In this document: positions 26,684 through 35,392 of the stretch, one piece after another | Numbering within the stretch: the first letter of the stretch is position 1 | Layout of the letters: every line of letters starts with the position of its first letter | The notes under the pieces: generated by a model | What the model was told of the DNA's origin: nothing | Database searches by the model: none | Seen by the model: only the letters and a program-made list of their open reading frames with translations | Translations under genes and position numbers: made by a program | Assembly: GCF_016863475.1 (NCBI RefSeq) | Contig: NZ_BOOY01000030.1 | Coordinates: forward strand, 1 to 64,000 | Reading direction: 5' to 3' | Length of the DNA stretch: 64,000 nt | From: Spirilliplanes yamanashiensis | GTDB taxonomy: Bacteria; Actinomycetota; Actinomycetes; Mycobacteriales; Micromonosporaceae

Positions 26684-28126
26684 TCAGGCGTTGCGGCGGT
26701 CGAGGAACGCGTACACGTCGGTGGTGTCGACGCCCGGGAAGACGCCGGGCGGCAGCGCGGCGAGCAGGTGGGCGTGCACGCGGGCGCTGGGCCAGGCGTG
26801 GCCGGACCAGGCGTCGACGAGGCCGGCGGGCGGGCGGCGGCAGCAGTCCGGGTCGGGGCAGCTGGACCGGGTGCGCAGGGTGGTCTCCTGGCCGCGGAAC
26901 CACTTGGCGTGCGCGTACGGGGTGCCGACGCAGACGCTGAACTCGCCGTCGCGGGTCTGCTCGACGTGCACGGTGCACCAGTACGTGCCGGTGGCGGTGT
27001 CGGTGTACTGGTAGAAGCCGGAGAACTTGTCGGCGGCGGCGAAGACGGTGCGGGCGGCCCACTTGCGGCAGACGGGCTGGCCCTCGATGGCGCCGGTGAC
27101 GTCGCTGGGGAACCGGACGTTGTCGTTCTCGTACGCCTTGTAGACGATGCCGCTCTCGTGCACCCGCACGAAGTGCACCGGGATGCCGAAGTGGTGGCTG
27201 ACCAGGTTGGTGAAGCGGTGCGCGGCGGTCTCGTAGGAGACGCCGAACGCGTCGCGGAAGTCGTCGATGGCCAGGGCCCGGTCGGCGTGGGCGCGGCGCA
27301 GGAAGTCGGTGGCGAACGTCTCGGGCATGAGCAGCGCGGCGGCGAAGTAGTTGGCCTCGACGCGCTGGCGCAGGAAGTCGCCGTAGTTGCGCGGCTCGGC
27401 GTGGCCGAGGACGTAGTGGCCGAGGGTCTGCAGCACGACGAAGCGCGGGTCGGTGCCGTTGCCGGCGGAGACCTGCGGCAGGTAGATGCGCATGTTGCGC
27501 AGGTCGGTGACGCTGCGGGTGGAGCGCGGCAGGTCGCCGACGTAATGCAGGGTGAAGCCGAGCTGGGCGGCGATGGCGAGGATGCCGCGCTGGGACAGCG
27601 GGCCGGTGGAGTGCCGCACGGACTGCAGCACGCGCGCGGCCTCGGCCTCGATCTCGGGGAAGTAGTTGTCGCGTTCGCGCATGCGGCGGCGCAGCTCGGC
27701 GTTGGCGCGGCGGGCCTCCTCGGGAGTGAGGCTGCGCTCGGCGTGCTGGCGTTCGAGTTCGGTGTGCAGCCCGACGAGGGACTCGAGCGCGTCGAGCGGC
27801 AGCCGCCGGCCGGCCTTGACGACGGGCAGGCCCAGGCCGGCGTACGCGGGTTCGCGCTGGAAGTGCTCCAGCGCGATCTCGAGGCCCTCGCGGCGGGACG
27901 GCGGTTCGGTGCGCAGCAGCTCGGACAGCGGCGTGTCGAGGGCGGCGGCGAGCGCCTGCAGCAGCGACAGCTTGGGTTCGCGCTTGCCGTTCTCGATGAG
28001 GCTGAGCTGGGACGGGGCGCGCCCGACGGCGGCGCCGAGCTGGTCGAGGGTGAGCCCGCGCAGGCGGCGGTGGTGCCGCAGCCGCCGCCCCAGCGTCACG
28101 AGGTCGATGCCCATCGAAGCCGTCAC
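26684..28126 (-). CDS. ramB: RamB-type XRE regulator of acetate/glyoxylate metabolism
   Basis: This 480-residue cytoplasmic transcription factor has an N-terminal XRE helix-turn-helix (about 10-65: [20 protein letters not shown], then [15 protein letters not shown]). A middle region similar to the short-chain fatty-acyl regulator/IrrE-like domain follows ([33 protein letters not shown]), and then a Cys-rich C-terminal domain ([13 protein letters not shown]). In Corynebacterium and mycobacteria RamB controls isocitrate lyase and malate synthase genes. Here it is divergent from aceA-aceB, which strongly supports the assignment. I chose GTG 28126 because it lies 7 nt after a TAACGT -10; ATG 28114 is the alternative. 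Confidence 0.9.
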   Translation of the reverse strand: MTASMGIDLVTLGRRLRHHRRLRGLTLDQLGAAVGRAPSQLSLIENGKREPKLSLLQALAAALDTPLSELLRTEPPSRREGLEIALEHFQREPAYAGLGLPVVKAGRRLPLDALESLVGLHTELERQHAERSLTPEEARRANAELRRRMRERDNYFPEIEAEAARVLQSVRHSTGPLSQRGILAIAAQLGFTLHYVGDLPRSTRSVTDLRNMRIYLPQVSAGNGTDPRFVVLQTLGHYVLGHAEPRNYGDFLRQRVEANYFAAALLMPETFATDFLRRAHADRALAIDDFRDAFGVSYETAAHRFTNLVSHHFGIPVHFVRVHESGIVYKAYENDNVRFPSDVTGAIEGQPVCRKWAARTVFAAADKFSGFYQYTDTATGTYWCTVHVEQTRDGEFSVCVGTPYAHAKWFRGQETTLRTRSSCPDPDCCRRPPAGLVDAWSGHAWPSARVHAHLLAALPPGVFPGVDTTDVYAFLDRRNA

Positions 28127-28139
28127 GAGCTTGACGTTA
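28124..28139 (-). promoter_or_regulatory. Leaderless ramB promoter: -10 TAACGT, 7 nt before GTG
   Basis: On the minus strand TAACGT (28139-28134), then CAAGCTC, then GTG. It overlaps the TTGACG (28131-28136) that could be the -35 of the rightward aceA promoter, so the two promoters may exclude each other. Confidence 0.5.
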
Positions 28140-28160
28140 ACAGAAGAATCGCAAATCTTT
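28131..28160 (+). promoter_or_regulatory. Candidate aceA promoter with RamB-like TTTGC motif
   Basis: TTGACG (28131-28136), a 17-nt spacer and AATCTT (28154-28159) form a weak promoter. ATCGCAAAT at 28148-28156 (ATTTGCGAT on the other strand) contains the TTTGC core of known RamB sites. Both the promoter and the operator are inferred. Confidence 0.35.
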
Positions 28161-28247
28161 CCGTCACATCCGCATGGCGAGACGCTTGCATCCCGGGCGA
28201 CAGTCAAGTCCTTCCAATCTTCACCAGGTTACCGGGAGGCACTGGAG

Positions 28248-29531
28248 ATGACTGTTCAGGGGACGACGGCGCAGACCGCAGCGGACCTCACCCAGCAGTG
28301 GGCGGGCGACCCGCGCTGGCTCGGGGTGCAGCGCAGCTACACGGCACAGGACGTCGTGCGGCTGCGCGGCAGCGTGCAGGAGCAGCACACCCTCGCCGAG
28401 CGCGGCGCGCGCAAGCTGTGGGAGCTGCTGCACGAGCAGGACTACGTGCACGCGCTGGGCGCCATGACCGGCGGCCAGGCGGTGCAGCAGGTCCGCGCCG
28501 GGCTGAAGGCCATCTACCTGTCCGGCTGGCAGGTCGCGGCGGACGCGAACCTGTCCGGGCACACGTACCCGGACCAGAGCCTCTACCCGGCGAACTCCGT
28601 GCCGGCGGTCGTGCGGCGGATCAACAACGCGCTGCTGCGCGCCGACCAGATCGAGACGGCCGAGGGCCGCACCGGCCGCGACTGGCTCGCCCCGATCGTC
28701 GCCGACGCCGAGGCGGGCTTCGGCGGCCCGCTGAACGCGTTCGAGCTGATGAAGGCCATGATCCAGGCCGGCGCGGCGGGCGTGCACTGGGAGGACCAGC
28801 TCGCCAGCGAGAAGAAGTGCGGCCACCTGGGCGGCAAGGTGCTGGTGCCGACGGCGCAGCACATCCGCACCCTGAACGCGGCCCGGCTCGCGGCGGACGT
28901 CTGCGGCGTGCCGAGCGTCGTCATCGCCCGCACCGACTCGCTCGCCGCGGACCTGCTGACCAGCGACACCGACGAGCGGGACCGGCCGTTCTGCACCGGC
29001 GAGCGCACCGCCGAGGGGTTCTTCCGGGTGCGCTCGGGGCCGGAGGCCGCCATCGCCCGCGGCGTCGCGTACGCCCCGTACGCCGACCTGCTGTGGTGCG
29101 AGACCGGCACGCCCGACCTGGCGTTCGCCAAGCGGTTCGCCGAGGCGGTCCAGGCCGAGCACCCGGGCAAGCTGCTGGCGTACAACTGCTCGCCGTCGTT
29201 CAACTGGAAGCGCCACCTCGACGACGACACCATCGCCCGGTTCCAGAAGGAGCTCGGCGCGATGGGCTACCGGTTCCAGTTCGTCACGCTGGCCGGCTTC
29301 CACGCCCTCAACCACTCGATGTTCGAGTTGGCCCGCGGCTACGCCGACGACGGCATGAGCGCGTACGTGCGGCTGCAGCAGGCCGAGTTCGCGGCCGAGG
29401 CCGACGGCTACACCGCGACCCGGCACCAGGCCGAGGTCGGCACCGGCTACTTCGACGCCGTGTCCACGGCCCTCAACCCCGACAGCTCGACCACCGCGCT
29501 GCGCGGCTCCACGGAGAAGGAGCAGTTCTGA
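28248..29531 (+). CDS. aceA: Isocitrate lyase
   Basis: This enzyme cleaves isocitrate into glyoxylate and succinate, the first step of the glyoxylate shunt needed for growth on acetate or fatty acids. It is a 427-residue cytoplasmic protein. The catalytic loop KKCGH is at residues 189-193 (nucleophile region Cys191). Other family signatures are [22 protein letters not shown] (metal site), VIARTDS and YNCSPSFNW. The length matches the short bacterial and actinobacterial form. The ATG at 28248 has GGGAGG about 9 nt upstream. Its TGA overlaps the malate synthase ATG (TGATG), so the shunt enzymes are translated together, facing the divergent ramB gene. Confidence 0.97.
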   Translation: MTVQGTTAQTAADLTQQWAGDPRWLGVQRSYTAQDVVRLRGSVQEQHTLAERGARKLWELLHEQDYVHALGAMTGGQAVQQVRAGLKAIYLSGWQVAADANLSGHTYPDQSLYPANSVPAVVRRINNALLRADQIETAEGRTGRDWLAPIVADAEAGFGGPLNAFELMKAMIQAGAAGVHWEDQLASEKKCGHLGGKVLVPTAQHIRTLNAARLAADVCGVPSVVIARTDSLAADLLTSDTDERDRPFCTGERTAEGFFRVRSGPEAAIARGVAYAPYADLLWCETGTPDLAFAKRFAEAVQAEHPGKLLAYNCSPSFNWKRHLDDDTIARFQKELGAMGYRFQFVTLAGFHALNHSMFELARGYADDGMSAYVRLQQAEFAAEADGYTATRHQAEVGTGYFDAVSTALNPDSSTTALRGSTEKEQF

Positions 29532-31072
29532 TGCTGGAACCCGTCACCGTCGCCCCCGGCAACCCGCAGATCCTCAAGCCGGACGCGATCGAGTTCATCG
29601 TGGCCCTGGACCGGGAGTTCGGCGCCCGCCGCGTCGAGCTGCTGGAGCGGCGCCGCCGCCGGCGCTCGGCGGGCACCCCGGTGCTCGACTTCCGCGCCGA
29701 CACCGCGCACGTGCGCGCCGACCCGGACTGGCGCGTCGCCGCGCCGGGCCCGGGCCTGGCGGACCGCCGGGTCGAGATCACCGGCCCGCCCGAGCGCAAG
29801 ATGACGATCAACGCGCTGAACTCCGGCGCGCAGGTGTGGATGGCCGACTTCGAGGACGCCCTCTCCCCCACCTGGGACAACATCGTCGAGGGCCAGCAGA
29901 ACCTGGTCGACGCCCTCGACGGCACCATCTCGTGGACGGCGCCGGACGGCCGCCGCTACGAGCTGGGCGACACGCTGCCGACCGTCATGGTCCGGCCGCG
30001 CGGCTGGCACCTGCCCGAGCGGCACGTGCGCATCGGGGGCCGCTGCGTCTCGGGCAGCCTGTTCGACGCCGGCATGTACCTGTTCCACTGCGCGCGGCGG
30101 CAGATCGACCGGGGCAGCGGACCGTACTTCTACCTGCCCAAGCTGGAGGACCACCGCGAGGCGCGGCTGTGGAACGACGTGTTCGTGTTCGCCCAGGAGT
30201 GGCTGGGCATCCCGCGCGGCACGATCCGGGCGACCGTCCTCATCGAGACGCTGCCGGCGGCGTTCCAGATGGAGGAGATCCTGTACGAGCTGCGCGAGCA
30301 CTCCGCCGGGCTCAACGCGGGCCGCTGGGACTACCTGTTCAGCATGATCAAGAACCGGCCGGACGTGGTGCTGCCGTACCGCGGCGACGTGACCATGACG
30401 ACGCCGTTCATGCGGGCGTACACCGAACTGCTGGTCTCGACCTGCCACCGGCGCGGCGCGCACGCCATCGGCGGGATGGCCGCGGCCGTGCCCAGCCGCG
30501 ACCCGCAGCAGCGCCGGCACGCTCTGGCCACGGTCCGCCAGGACAAGCGCCGCGAGGTCGGCGACGGCTTCGACGGCTCCTGGGTGGCCCACCCGGGCCT
30601 GGTCGAGACGTGCCGCGAGGTGTTCGACCAGTGGCTGCGCGACGAGCCGAACCAGGTGGTGCGCCGCCGCGACGACGTCCGGGTGACCGCCGCCGACCTG
30701 CTGGCCGACCGGTTCGGCGACGTCGTGGTCGCCGAGGCCGAGGTCCGCGCGAACGCCGAGGTCGCCGTCCGGTACGTGGCCGCCTGGCTGGACGGCCGCG
30801 GCGCGGTCGCCCTCAACGGCCTGATGGAGGACGCCGCGACCGCCGAGATCAGCCGCGCGCAGCTGTGGCAGTGGGCGCGGCACGGCACCCCCATGACCAA
30901 CGGCCTGCGCGTCGACCTGCCCCTGGTGCGCGAGTGCCTGGAGGACGCGGCGGCCGCGGAGCCGGCGAACCCCCGGTTCGCCCAGGCGCGGGCGCTGCTG
31001 ACGGAGATGGTGTCGGCCACCACGCTCACCGACTTCCTGACCCTGCCGGCGTACGCCCGCCACCTCTCCTGA
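29531..31072 (+). CDS. aceB: Malate synthase A
   Basis: This enzyme condenses glyoxylate with acetyl-CoA to malate, completing the glyoxylate shunt. It has 513 residues, the size of the A isoform rather than the ~720-residue GlcB type. Visible signatures are MTINALNSGAQVWMADFEDA (Mg and glyoxylate pocket), YLPKLEDHREARLWNDVF, RATVLIETLPAAFQMEEILYEL, and LNAGRWDYLFSMIKN. The catalytic-acid region near the C-terminal third reads LNGLMEDAATAEISRAQLWQW. It is co-translated with aceA by a one-base overlap. RamB control is expected. Confidence 0.97.
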   Translation: MLEPVTVAPGNPQILKPDAIEFIVALDREFGARRVELLERRRRRRSAGTPVLDFRADTAHVRADPDWRVAAPGPGLADRRVEITGPPERKMTINALNSGAQVWMADFEDALSPTWDNIVEGQQNLVDALDGTISWTAPDGRRYELGDTLPTVMVRPRGWHLPERHVRIGGRCVSGSLFDAGMYLFHCARRQIDRGSGPYFYLPKLEDHREARLWNDVFVFAQEWLGIPRGTIRATVLIETLPAAFQMEEILYELREHSAGLNAGRWDYLFSMIKNRPDVVLPYRGDVTMTTPFMRAYTELLVSTCHRRGAHAIGGMAAAVPSRDPQQRRHALATVRQDKRREVGDGFDGSWVAHPGLVETCREVFDQWLRDEPNQVVRRRDDVRVTAADLLADRFGDVVVAEAEVRANAEVAVRYVAAWLDGRGAVALNGLMEDAATAEISRAQLWQWARHGTPMTNGLRVDLPLVRECLEDAAAAEPANPRFAQARALLTEMVSATTLTDFLTLPAYARHLS

Positions 31073-31128
31073 CCCCGACGCCCGGCCCACCGTGCCTGTG
31101 TCCCCGGGCCTCTGCCCGGGCGCCGGAC

Positions 31129-31171
31129 CGGCCCGGCGGTCACCCGCGATGCGCGGGAGGCCGCCGGGCCG
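31129..31171. terminator. Two-tier stem-loop after aceB
   Basis: An outer 11-bp perfect stem (CGGCCCGGCGG at 31129-31139 with its complement at 31161-31171) encloses a second hairpin (CCCGCG 31143-31148, CGCGGG 31152-31157). It lies 57 bases after the aceB stop and probably terminates the aceAB transcript. Confidence 0.6.
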
Positions 31172-31213
31172 CTGCACGTCCCCGCTCAGGACGGGCCGCG
31201 GCGCGCCGATCGG

Positions 31214-32227
31214 GTGGTTGTGAACCGACCGACGCTGGCCGCCGTGCTCATCGTCAAGGACGAGGCCGAGCACCTGCCCGCCTGCCTGGCGTCGCTGCGG
31301 GGCCTGGCCGACGCCGTCCACGTGCACGACACCGGCTCGGCCGACGGCACGCCCGAGATCGCCGCGGGGCACGGCGCCGTCGTCACCCGGGGGCCGTGGA
31401 CGGGGGACTTCGCGGCCGCCCGCAACGCCGCCCACGCCGGGGTGACCGCCGACTGGATCCTCGTGGCCGACGCCGACGACCGGGTACACGGCGACGCGGA
31501 GCTGCTGCGGCCGCTGCTCGCCCGGACCCGCGCCGACGTGCTGCGCGCCGAGGTGCACGTCGTGCAGGACACCGGGCCGTACACGCTGCGGCAGGTCCGG
31601 TTGTACCGGACCGGCGCGGCGCGCTGGGCCGGGCGCATCCACGAGCACCTGGTCGGCGCGGGCGGGGGCGAGCCGGCCGCGGACGAGGTGCCCGCCACGG
31701 CGGTGCGGTTCACCCACCTCGGGTACGCGGCCGCCGCGGACCGGGTGGGCAAGTCCCGGCGCAACCTCGCGCTGGCCCGGCAGACCCTCGCCGAGCTGAG
31801 CGCGCAGGGCGACGGCGCCGACCCGGCGATGGTCGCGCGCACGCTGCTCGACCTGGGCCGCGCCCACGTCGGCGCGGAGCAGCACGCGGAGGCGGCGGAG
31901 ACGCTGGAGACCCTTCGCGAGCTGTACCCGGGCACGCCGCAGTGGTTGCAGGGCACCGACTTCCTGGCCCGGATCCTGCTCGCCACCGGGCTCGACGCGC
32001 GGTGCCTGGAGCTGGTGGCCGAGCTGCGCGCGGCCGGGGCGCCGGCGGCGTACTGCGACTGGCTGGCCGCCCAGGCCCTCGCGCAGCTCGGCGACGTGCG
32101 CACCGCGGCCCGGCTGCTGAGCGGGGTGACCGAGGTGGTCGACACGGCGGGCCGGCGGCACGACCCGGCGGGGCTGCGGGAGCTGCGCGGACTGATGGAT
32201 CAGCTGGCGGCGCTGACCGTCGGCTGA
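31214..32227 (+). CDS. Family 2 glycosyltransferase with C-terminal helical repeats
   Basis: This 337-residue protein begins with a GT-A fold: VLIVKDEAEHLPACLASL, DTGSADGTPEIA and the acidic DADDR motif (near residues 95-100), followed by WAGRIHEHLV. The rest (about 180-335) is helical and resembles tetratricopeptide repeats, as in SunS/SunT-type and other 'GT2-TPR' proteins. The donor and acceptor sugars cannot be inferred. Two GTG codons (31214, 31217) can serve as starts; GGGTGG lies at about 31211. It lies 19 bases upstream of the ASCH gene and may be co-transcribed with it. Confidence 0.85.
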   Translation: MVVNRPTLAAVLIVKDEAEHLPACLASLRGLADAVHVHDTGSADGTPEIAAGHGAVVTRGPWTGDFAAARNAAHAGVTADWILVADADDRVHGDAELLRPLLARTRADVLRAEVHVVQDTGPYTLRQVRLYRTGAARWAGRIHEHLVGAGGGEPAADEVPATAVRFTHLGYAAAADRVGKSRRNLALARQTLAELSAQGDGADPAMVARTLLDLGRAHVGAEQHAEAAETLETLRELYPGTPQWLQGTDFLARILLATGLDARCLELVAELRAAGAPAAYCDWLAAQALAQLGDVRTAARLLSGVTEVVDTAGRRHDPAGLRELRGLMDQLAALTVG

Positions 32228-32246
32228 TCCGCGCGATGATGAGCCC

Positions 32247-32822
32247 ATGCTGTTCCGCGCGGAGGCCCTGGACGCGATCCGGCAGGGCACGGTGTCGCTG
32301 GCGTTCCGGCGCTGGCGCACGGCCCGCGTGCGGGCCGGCACCCGGCTGCGCACGATGATCGGCGTGGTCGAGGTCGTGGCGGTCACGCCGGTCGAGCCGG
32401 CGGCGGTGACCGACGCCGACGCCCGCCGGGCCGGCTACGCCGCGGCGGCGGACCTGCTCGCCGACGTGCCGGGCGACGCCGACCGGCAGCTGTACCGCGT
32501 CGAGCTGCGGCACGGCGGCGCCGACCCGCGGGAGGCGCTGCGCGGCGACGTGTCGGAGGCGGCGCTGGAGCAGGTGCTGGCGGCGCTGGAGCGGATGGAC
32601 CGCACCGGCCGCCGCGGGCCGTGGACCCGGACGGTGCTGGGGCTGATCGCCGACCGCCCGGCCGTGCGCGCGCCGGACCTGGCGGGACCGGCCGGGTACG
32701 CCGACACGCTGACGTTCAAGCGCGACGTGCGGCGGCTGAAGGAGCTGGGGCTGACCGAGAGCCTGGCGGTCGGGTACCGGCTGTCGCCGCGCGGCGCCGC
32801 GGTGCTGGCGCGGCTGCGCTGA
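32247..32822 (+). CDS. ASCH-domain-like protein of unknown function
   Basis: This 191-residue protein has an N-terminal ~65 residues with the ASCH/PUA-like pattern: AIRQGTVSLAFRRW, then RVRAGTRLRTMIGVVEVVAV, a putative RNA/nucleotide-binding beta-barrel. The C-terminal half (about 95-190) is helical and ends like a winged-helix DNA-binding region (LTFKRDVRRLKELGLTESL, GYRLSPRGAAVLARL). This resembles small actinobacterial ASCH proteins with no assigned role. It follows the glycosyltransferase gene by 19 bases. Confidence 0.75.
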   Translation: MLFRAEALDAIRQGTVSLAFRRWRTARVRAGTRLRTMIGVVEVVAVTPVEPAAVTDADARRAGYAAAADLLADVPGDADRQLYRVELRHGGADPREALRGDVSEAALEQVLAALERMDRTGRRGPWTRTVLGLIADRPAVRAPDLAGPAGYADTLTFKRDVRRLKELGLTESLAVGYRLSPRGAAVLARLR

Positions 32823-33043
32823 CGCGAGCCGGGCTCACAACCGTTACCCATTCGTTGCATTGACGTCGGTGACTGCAACCCGTGACGGCGGCGCGGCCCT
32901 TCGCCCGATCTGCCGGATCCGGCCCCGCCGGGCGACCACGAGCCGTCACCGGCGGCGTTACTGACCGGTCAGTACGGCCCTTGTCCACTGCGGAGCGGCG
33001 GCGGAACATGACCGGCACGTCGCCGCCCCCTTGGAGGCCTCCC
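32823..33043 (+). promoter_or_regulatory. Intergenic regulatory region with two inverted repeats
   Basis: This 221-bp stretch has no credible gene. It holds a spaced inverted repeat GTTGCA (32854-32859) / TGCAAC (32874-32879) and, closer to the secreted propeller gene, a perfect 16-bp palindrome (32959-32974). Together they look like a regulated promoter for the downstream gene. Confidence 0.5.
32959..32974. promoter_or_regulatory. TetR-type operator TACTGACCGGTCAGTA
   Basis: A perfect 16-bp palindrome lies 70 bp upstream of the secreted propeller gene. The TGACCGGTCA core is common among TetR/AcrR operators. No TetR gene is encoded in this window, so the regulator would act from elsewhere. 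Confidence 0.55.
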
Positions 33044-34240
33044 ATGCGGACGTCCCGAGCCCTCGCCGCCGCCCTCACCACCGCCACCCTGGTGCTCGTC
33101 GCCGGGGCGCCCACGCTGCCCGCCGCCGCCGCGCCCACCCCGTCGCAGGCCGCCACCCGCGACCTCGTCCTCGTCGGCAACAACAACGACGGCACCGTCA
33201 GCTTCGTCGACGCCACCACGTTCGCCACGCTGTTCGAACTGGACGTCAAGCCCGACCTGGCCCAGCGCCTCGCCGAGATGAGCGTCACCGAGCGCGCCGC
33301 GTACGAGATCGTGAAGCTGCAGATGGGCGGCGACAAGTTCGTCGACGACATGGCCGTCTCCCCCGACGGCCGCACCCTCTACGCGTCACGGTCCAACCTG
33401 GCCGACGTCGCCGCGTTCGACATCGCGAGCCGGCGGCTGCTGTGGCGCACCCGCGTCGAGGGCATCCGCGCCGACCACGTCGTGCTGTCCCGCGACGGGG
33501 CGCGGCTGTTCATCTCCGCCGTCACCGCCAAGAAGGTGCACGCCGTCGACACCGCCACCGGCCGCATCACCGGCTCCTTCCCCACCGGCGACTACCCGCA
33601 CGGCATGGAGCTGTCGCCCGACGGCAGCCGGCTCTACAACGGCAGCATCGGCACCGTGCCGCTGCCCGACTGGCTGGACGGCCTCAAGGGCGCCCGGGTG
33701 CTCACCGTCGTCGACCCGCAGAGCCTGCGCGTGCTCGACACCATCAACCTGGGCGGCAACCGCGGCATCCGCCCGTTCCAGGTCACCCCGGACGGGCGGA
33801 AGATCTACGCGCAGCTGTCGTTCCTGCACGGCCTCGTCGAGTACGACCTCGACCAGCGCCGCATCACCCGCCAGATCGACCTGCCCAAGCGCGGCGGCGG
33901 CCTCACCATGCCCACCGCCGACTACCCGAACGACTCCGCGCACCACGGCCTGTCGCTCACCCGCGACGGCCGCAAGCTGTGCGCCGCCGCCACCGTCAGC
34001 GACTACGTGGCGATCCTGTCGGCGCCCGCGCTGACCGTCGACCGCCTCATCGACGTCGGCGACCAGCCGTACTGGACCACCACCAGCCGCGACGGCCGCT
34101 ACTGCTTCGTCTCCAACAGCCTCGACGACACCCTGTCGGTCATCTCCTACGACACCGCCACCGAGGTCGCCCGGGTGCCCGTCGGCGACTACCCGCAGCG
34201 GCTCGCCGCGGTCAGCCTGCCGGTCGACGTGCTCGGCTGA
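33044..34240 (+). CDS. Secreted YncE-like beta-propeller protein
   Basis: This 398-residue precursor has a Sec signal peptide (1-30, ending AAAA). Its mature part is made of YVTN/YncE-type blades: LVLVGNNNDGTVSFVDATTF, DDMAVSPDGRTLYASRSN, HVVLSRDGARLFISAV, HGMELSPDGSRLYNGSIG, PFQVTPDGRKIYAQLS and TSRDGRYCFVSNSLDDTLSV. Such propellers bind ligands or partners outside the cell; several are associated with redox or cell-surface processes, but none of that can be shown here. GGAGG (33033-33037) is 6 nt before the ATG. It is preceded by a TetR-like operator, so its expression is probably inducible. Confidence 0.85.
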   Translation: MRTSRALAAALTTATLVLVAGAPTLPAAAAPTPSQAATRDLVLVGNNNDGTVSFVDATTFATLFELDVKPDLAQRLAEMSVTERAAYEIVKLQMGGDKFVDDMAVSPDGRTLYASRSNLADVAAFDIASRRLLWRTRVEGIRADHVVLSRDGARLFISAVTAKKVHAVDTATGRITGSFPTGDYPHGMELSPDGSRLYNGSIGTVPLPDWLDGLKGARVLTVVDPQSLRVLDTINLGGNRGIRPFQVTPDGRKIYAQLSFLHGLVEYDLDQRRITRQIDLPKRGGGLTMPTADYPNDSAHHGLSLTRDGRKLCAAATVSDYVAILSAPALTVDRLIDVGDQPYWTTTSRDGRYCFVSNSLDDTLSVISYDTATEVARVPVGDYPQRLAAVSLPVDVLG

Positions 34241-34297
34241 CCCGGTCCGGGTACCCCGGCGGGATTCGTGGCCGCCCGCCGGGGTAACCGCCGGGGC

Positions 34298-35377
34298 ATG
34301 CGCATCGTGATCGTCGGCGCCACCGGCAACGCCGGCACCGCCCTGCTGCGGCGGCTGCGCCGCGAGCCCGGACTCGACCTCGCCGGGGTGGTGCGCCGCC
34401 CGCCGCGGCAGCCCACCGGCCCCTACGACGGCGTCGAGTGGCACGCCGCCGACATCGGCGCGGGCGACGGCGCCCTGGAGACGGCGTTCGCCGGGGCCGA
34501 CGCCGTCGTGCACCTGGGCTGGCAGATCCAGCCCAGCCACGACGAGCGCCGCCTGCACCGCACCAACGTGCTGGGCACCCGCGCCGTCGTCGACGCCGTC
34601 GTGCGCGCCGGCGTGCCCGCGCTGGTGTACGCGTCGTCGGTCGGCACGTACGCGCCCGGGCCGAAGGACGAGCCCGGGGTCGGCGAGGACTGGCCGCACA
34701 CCGGCGTGGCCGGCTCGCTGTACAGCCGCCACAAGGCCGCCGTGGAGGCGCTGCTCGACACCGCCGAGGCGGAGCACCCCCGGCTGCGGATCGTGCGGAT
34801 GCGCCCCGGCCTGGTCTTCCAGCGCGACGCGGGCGCCGAGATCGGGCGCTACTTCCTCGGGCCGTTCGCGCCGGTGCGGCTGCTGCGCTTCGGCCGCATC
34901 CCGGTCGTGCCGGACCACCCCGCGCTGCGGGTGCAGGCCGTGCACGCCGACGACCTGGCCGACGCGTACGCCCGGGCCGCGCTCGGCGACGCGCGCGGCG
35001 CGTTCAACATCGCCGCCGGACCGGTGCTGACGCCGACGCTCGCCGCCCGGCTGTTCCACGGCCGCACCGTCGGCGTGCCCGGCGCGGTGCTGCGCGCGGG
35101 CGCCGGGCTGAGCTGGCGGCTGCGCCTGCAACCCACCGACTCCGGCTGGGTGGAGCTGGGCCTGCGGCTGCCGCTGATGAGCACCGCCCGGGCGGAACGC
35201 GAGCTGGGCTGGCGCCCGGCCGTGCCCGCCGACGACGCGCTGCGCGAGCTGGTCGCCGGGCTGGCCGACCGGGCGCACACCGGCTCGGCGCCGCTGACCG
35301 GGTCGGCGACCGCCCCGGGGCGGCTGGGCGGCGTGCTGCTGCGGGGGCGGCTGCCCGGCAGCGGCGACCCGTACTGA
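34298..35377 (+). CDS. NAD-dependent epimerase/dehydratase (extended SDR)
   Basis: This 359-residue Rossmann protein has GATGNAGTALL at the N-terminus, DADVVHLGW-like strand beta4 (GADAVVHLGWQIQP), and a YSRHK sequence that supplies the catalytic YxxxK. The extended C-terminal substrate domain (VRFQAVHADDLADAYARA-like) fits nucleotide-sugar or quinone-related epimerases. The C-terminal ~40 residues are Gly/Ser-rich. I chose ATG 34298, which begins directly at the first beta strand. The substrate is unknown. It is convergent with the type II NADH dehydrogenase gene; their stops are 15 bases apart. Confidence 0.88.
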   Translation: MRIVIVGATGNAGTALLRRLRREPGLDLAGVVRRPPRQPTGPYDGVEWHAADIGAGDGALETAFAGADAVVHLGWQIQPSHDERRLHRTNVLGTRAVVDAVVRAGVPALVYASSVGTYAPGPKDEPGVGEDWPHTGVAGSLYSRHKAAVEALLDTAEAEHPRLRIVRMRPGLVFQRDAGAEIGRYFLGPFAPVRLLRFGRIPVVPDHPALRVQAVHADDLADAYARAALGDARGAFNIAAGPVLTPTLAARLFHGRTVGVPGAVLRAGAGLSWRLRLQPTDSGWVELGLRLPLMSTARAERELGWRPAVPADDALRELVAGLADRAHTGSAPLTGSATAPGRLGGVLLRGRLPGSGDPY

Positions 35378-35392
35378 CGGACCCGCCCGGCC

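Noticed and set aside
26645-31072. 1475-codon plus-strand frame beginning opposite ramB
   Set aside because: The first ~960 codons run antisense to ramB and out of frame through aceA; only malate synthase from 29531 is genuine.
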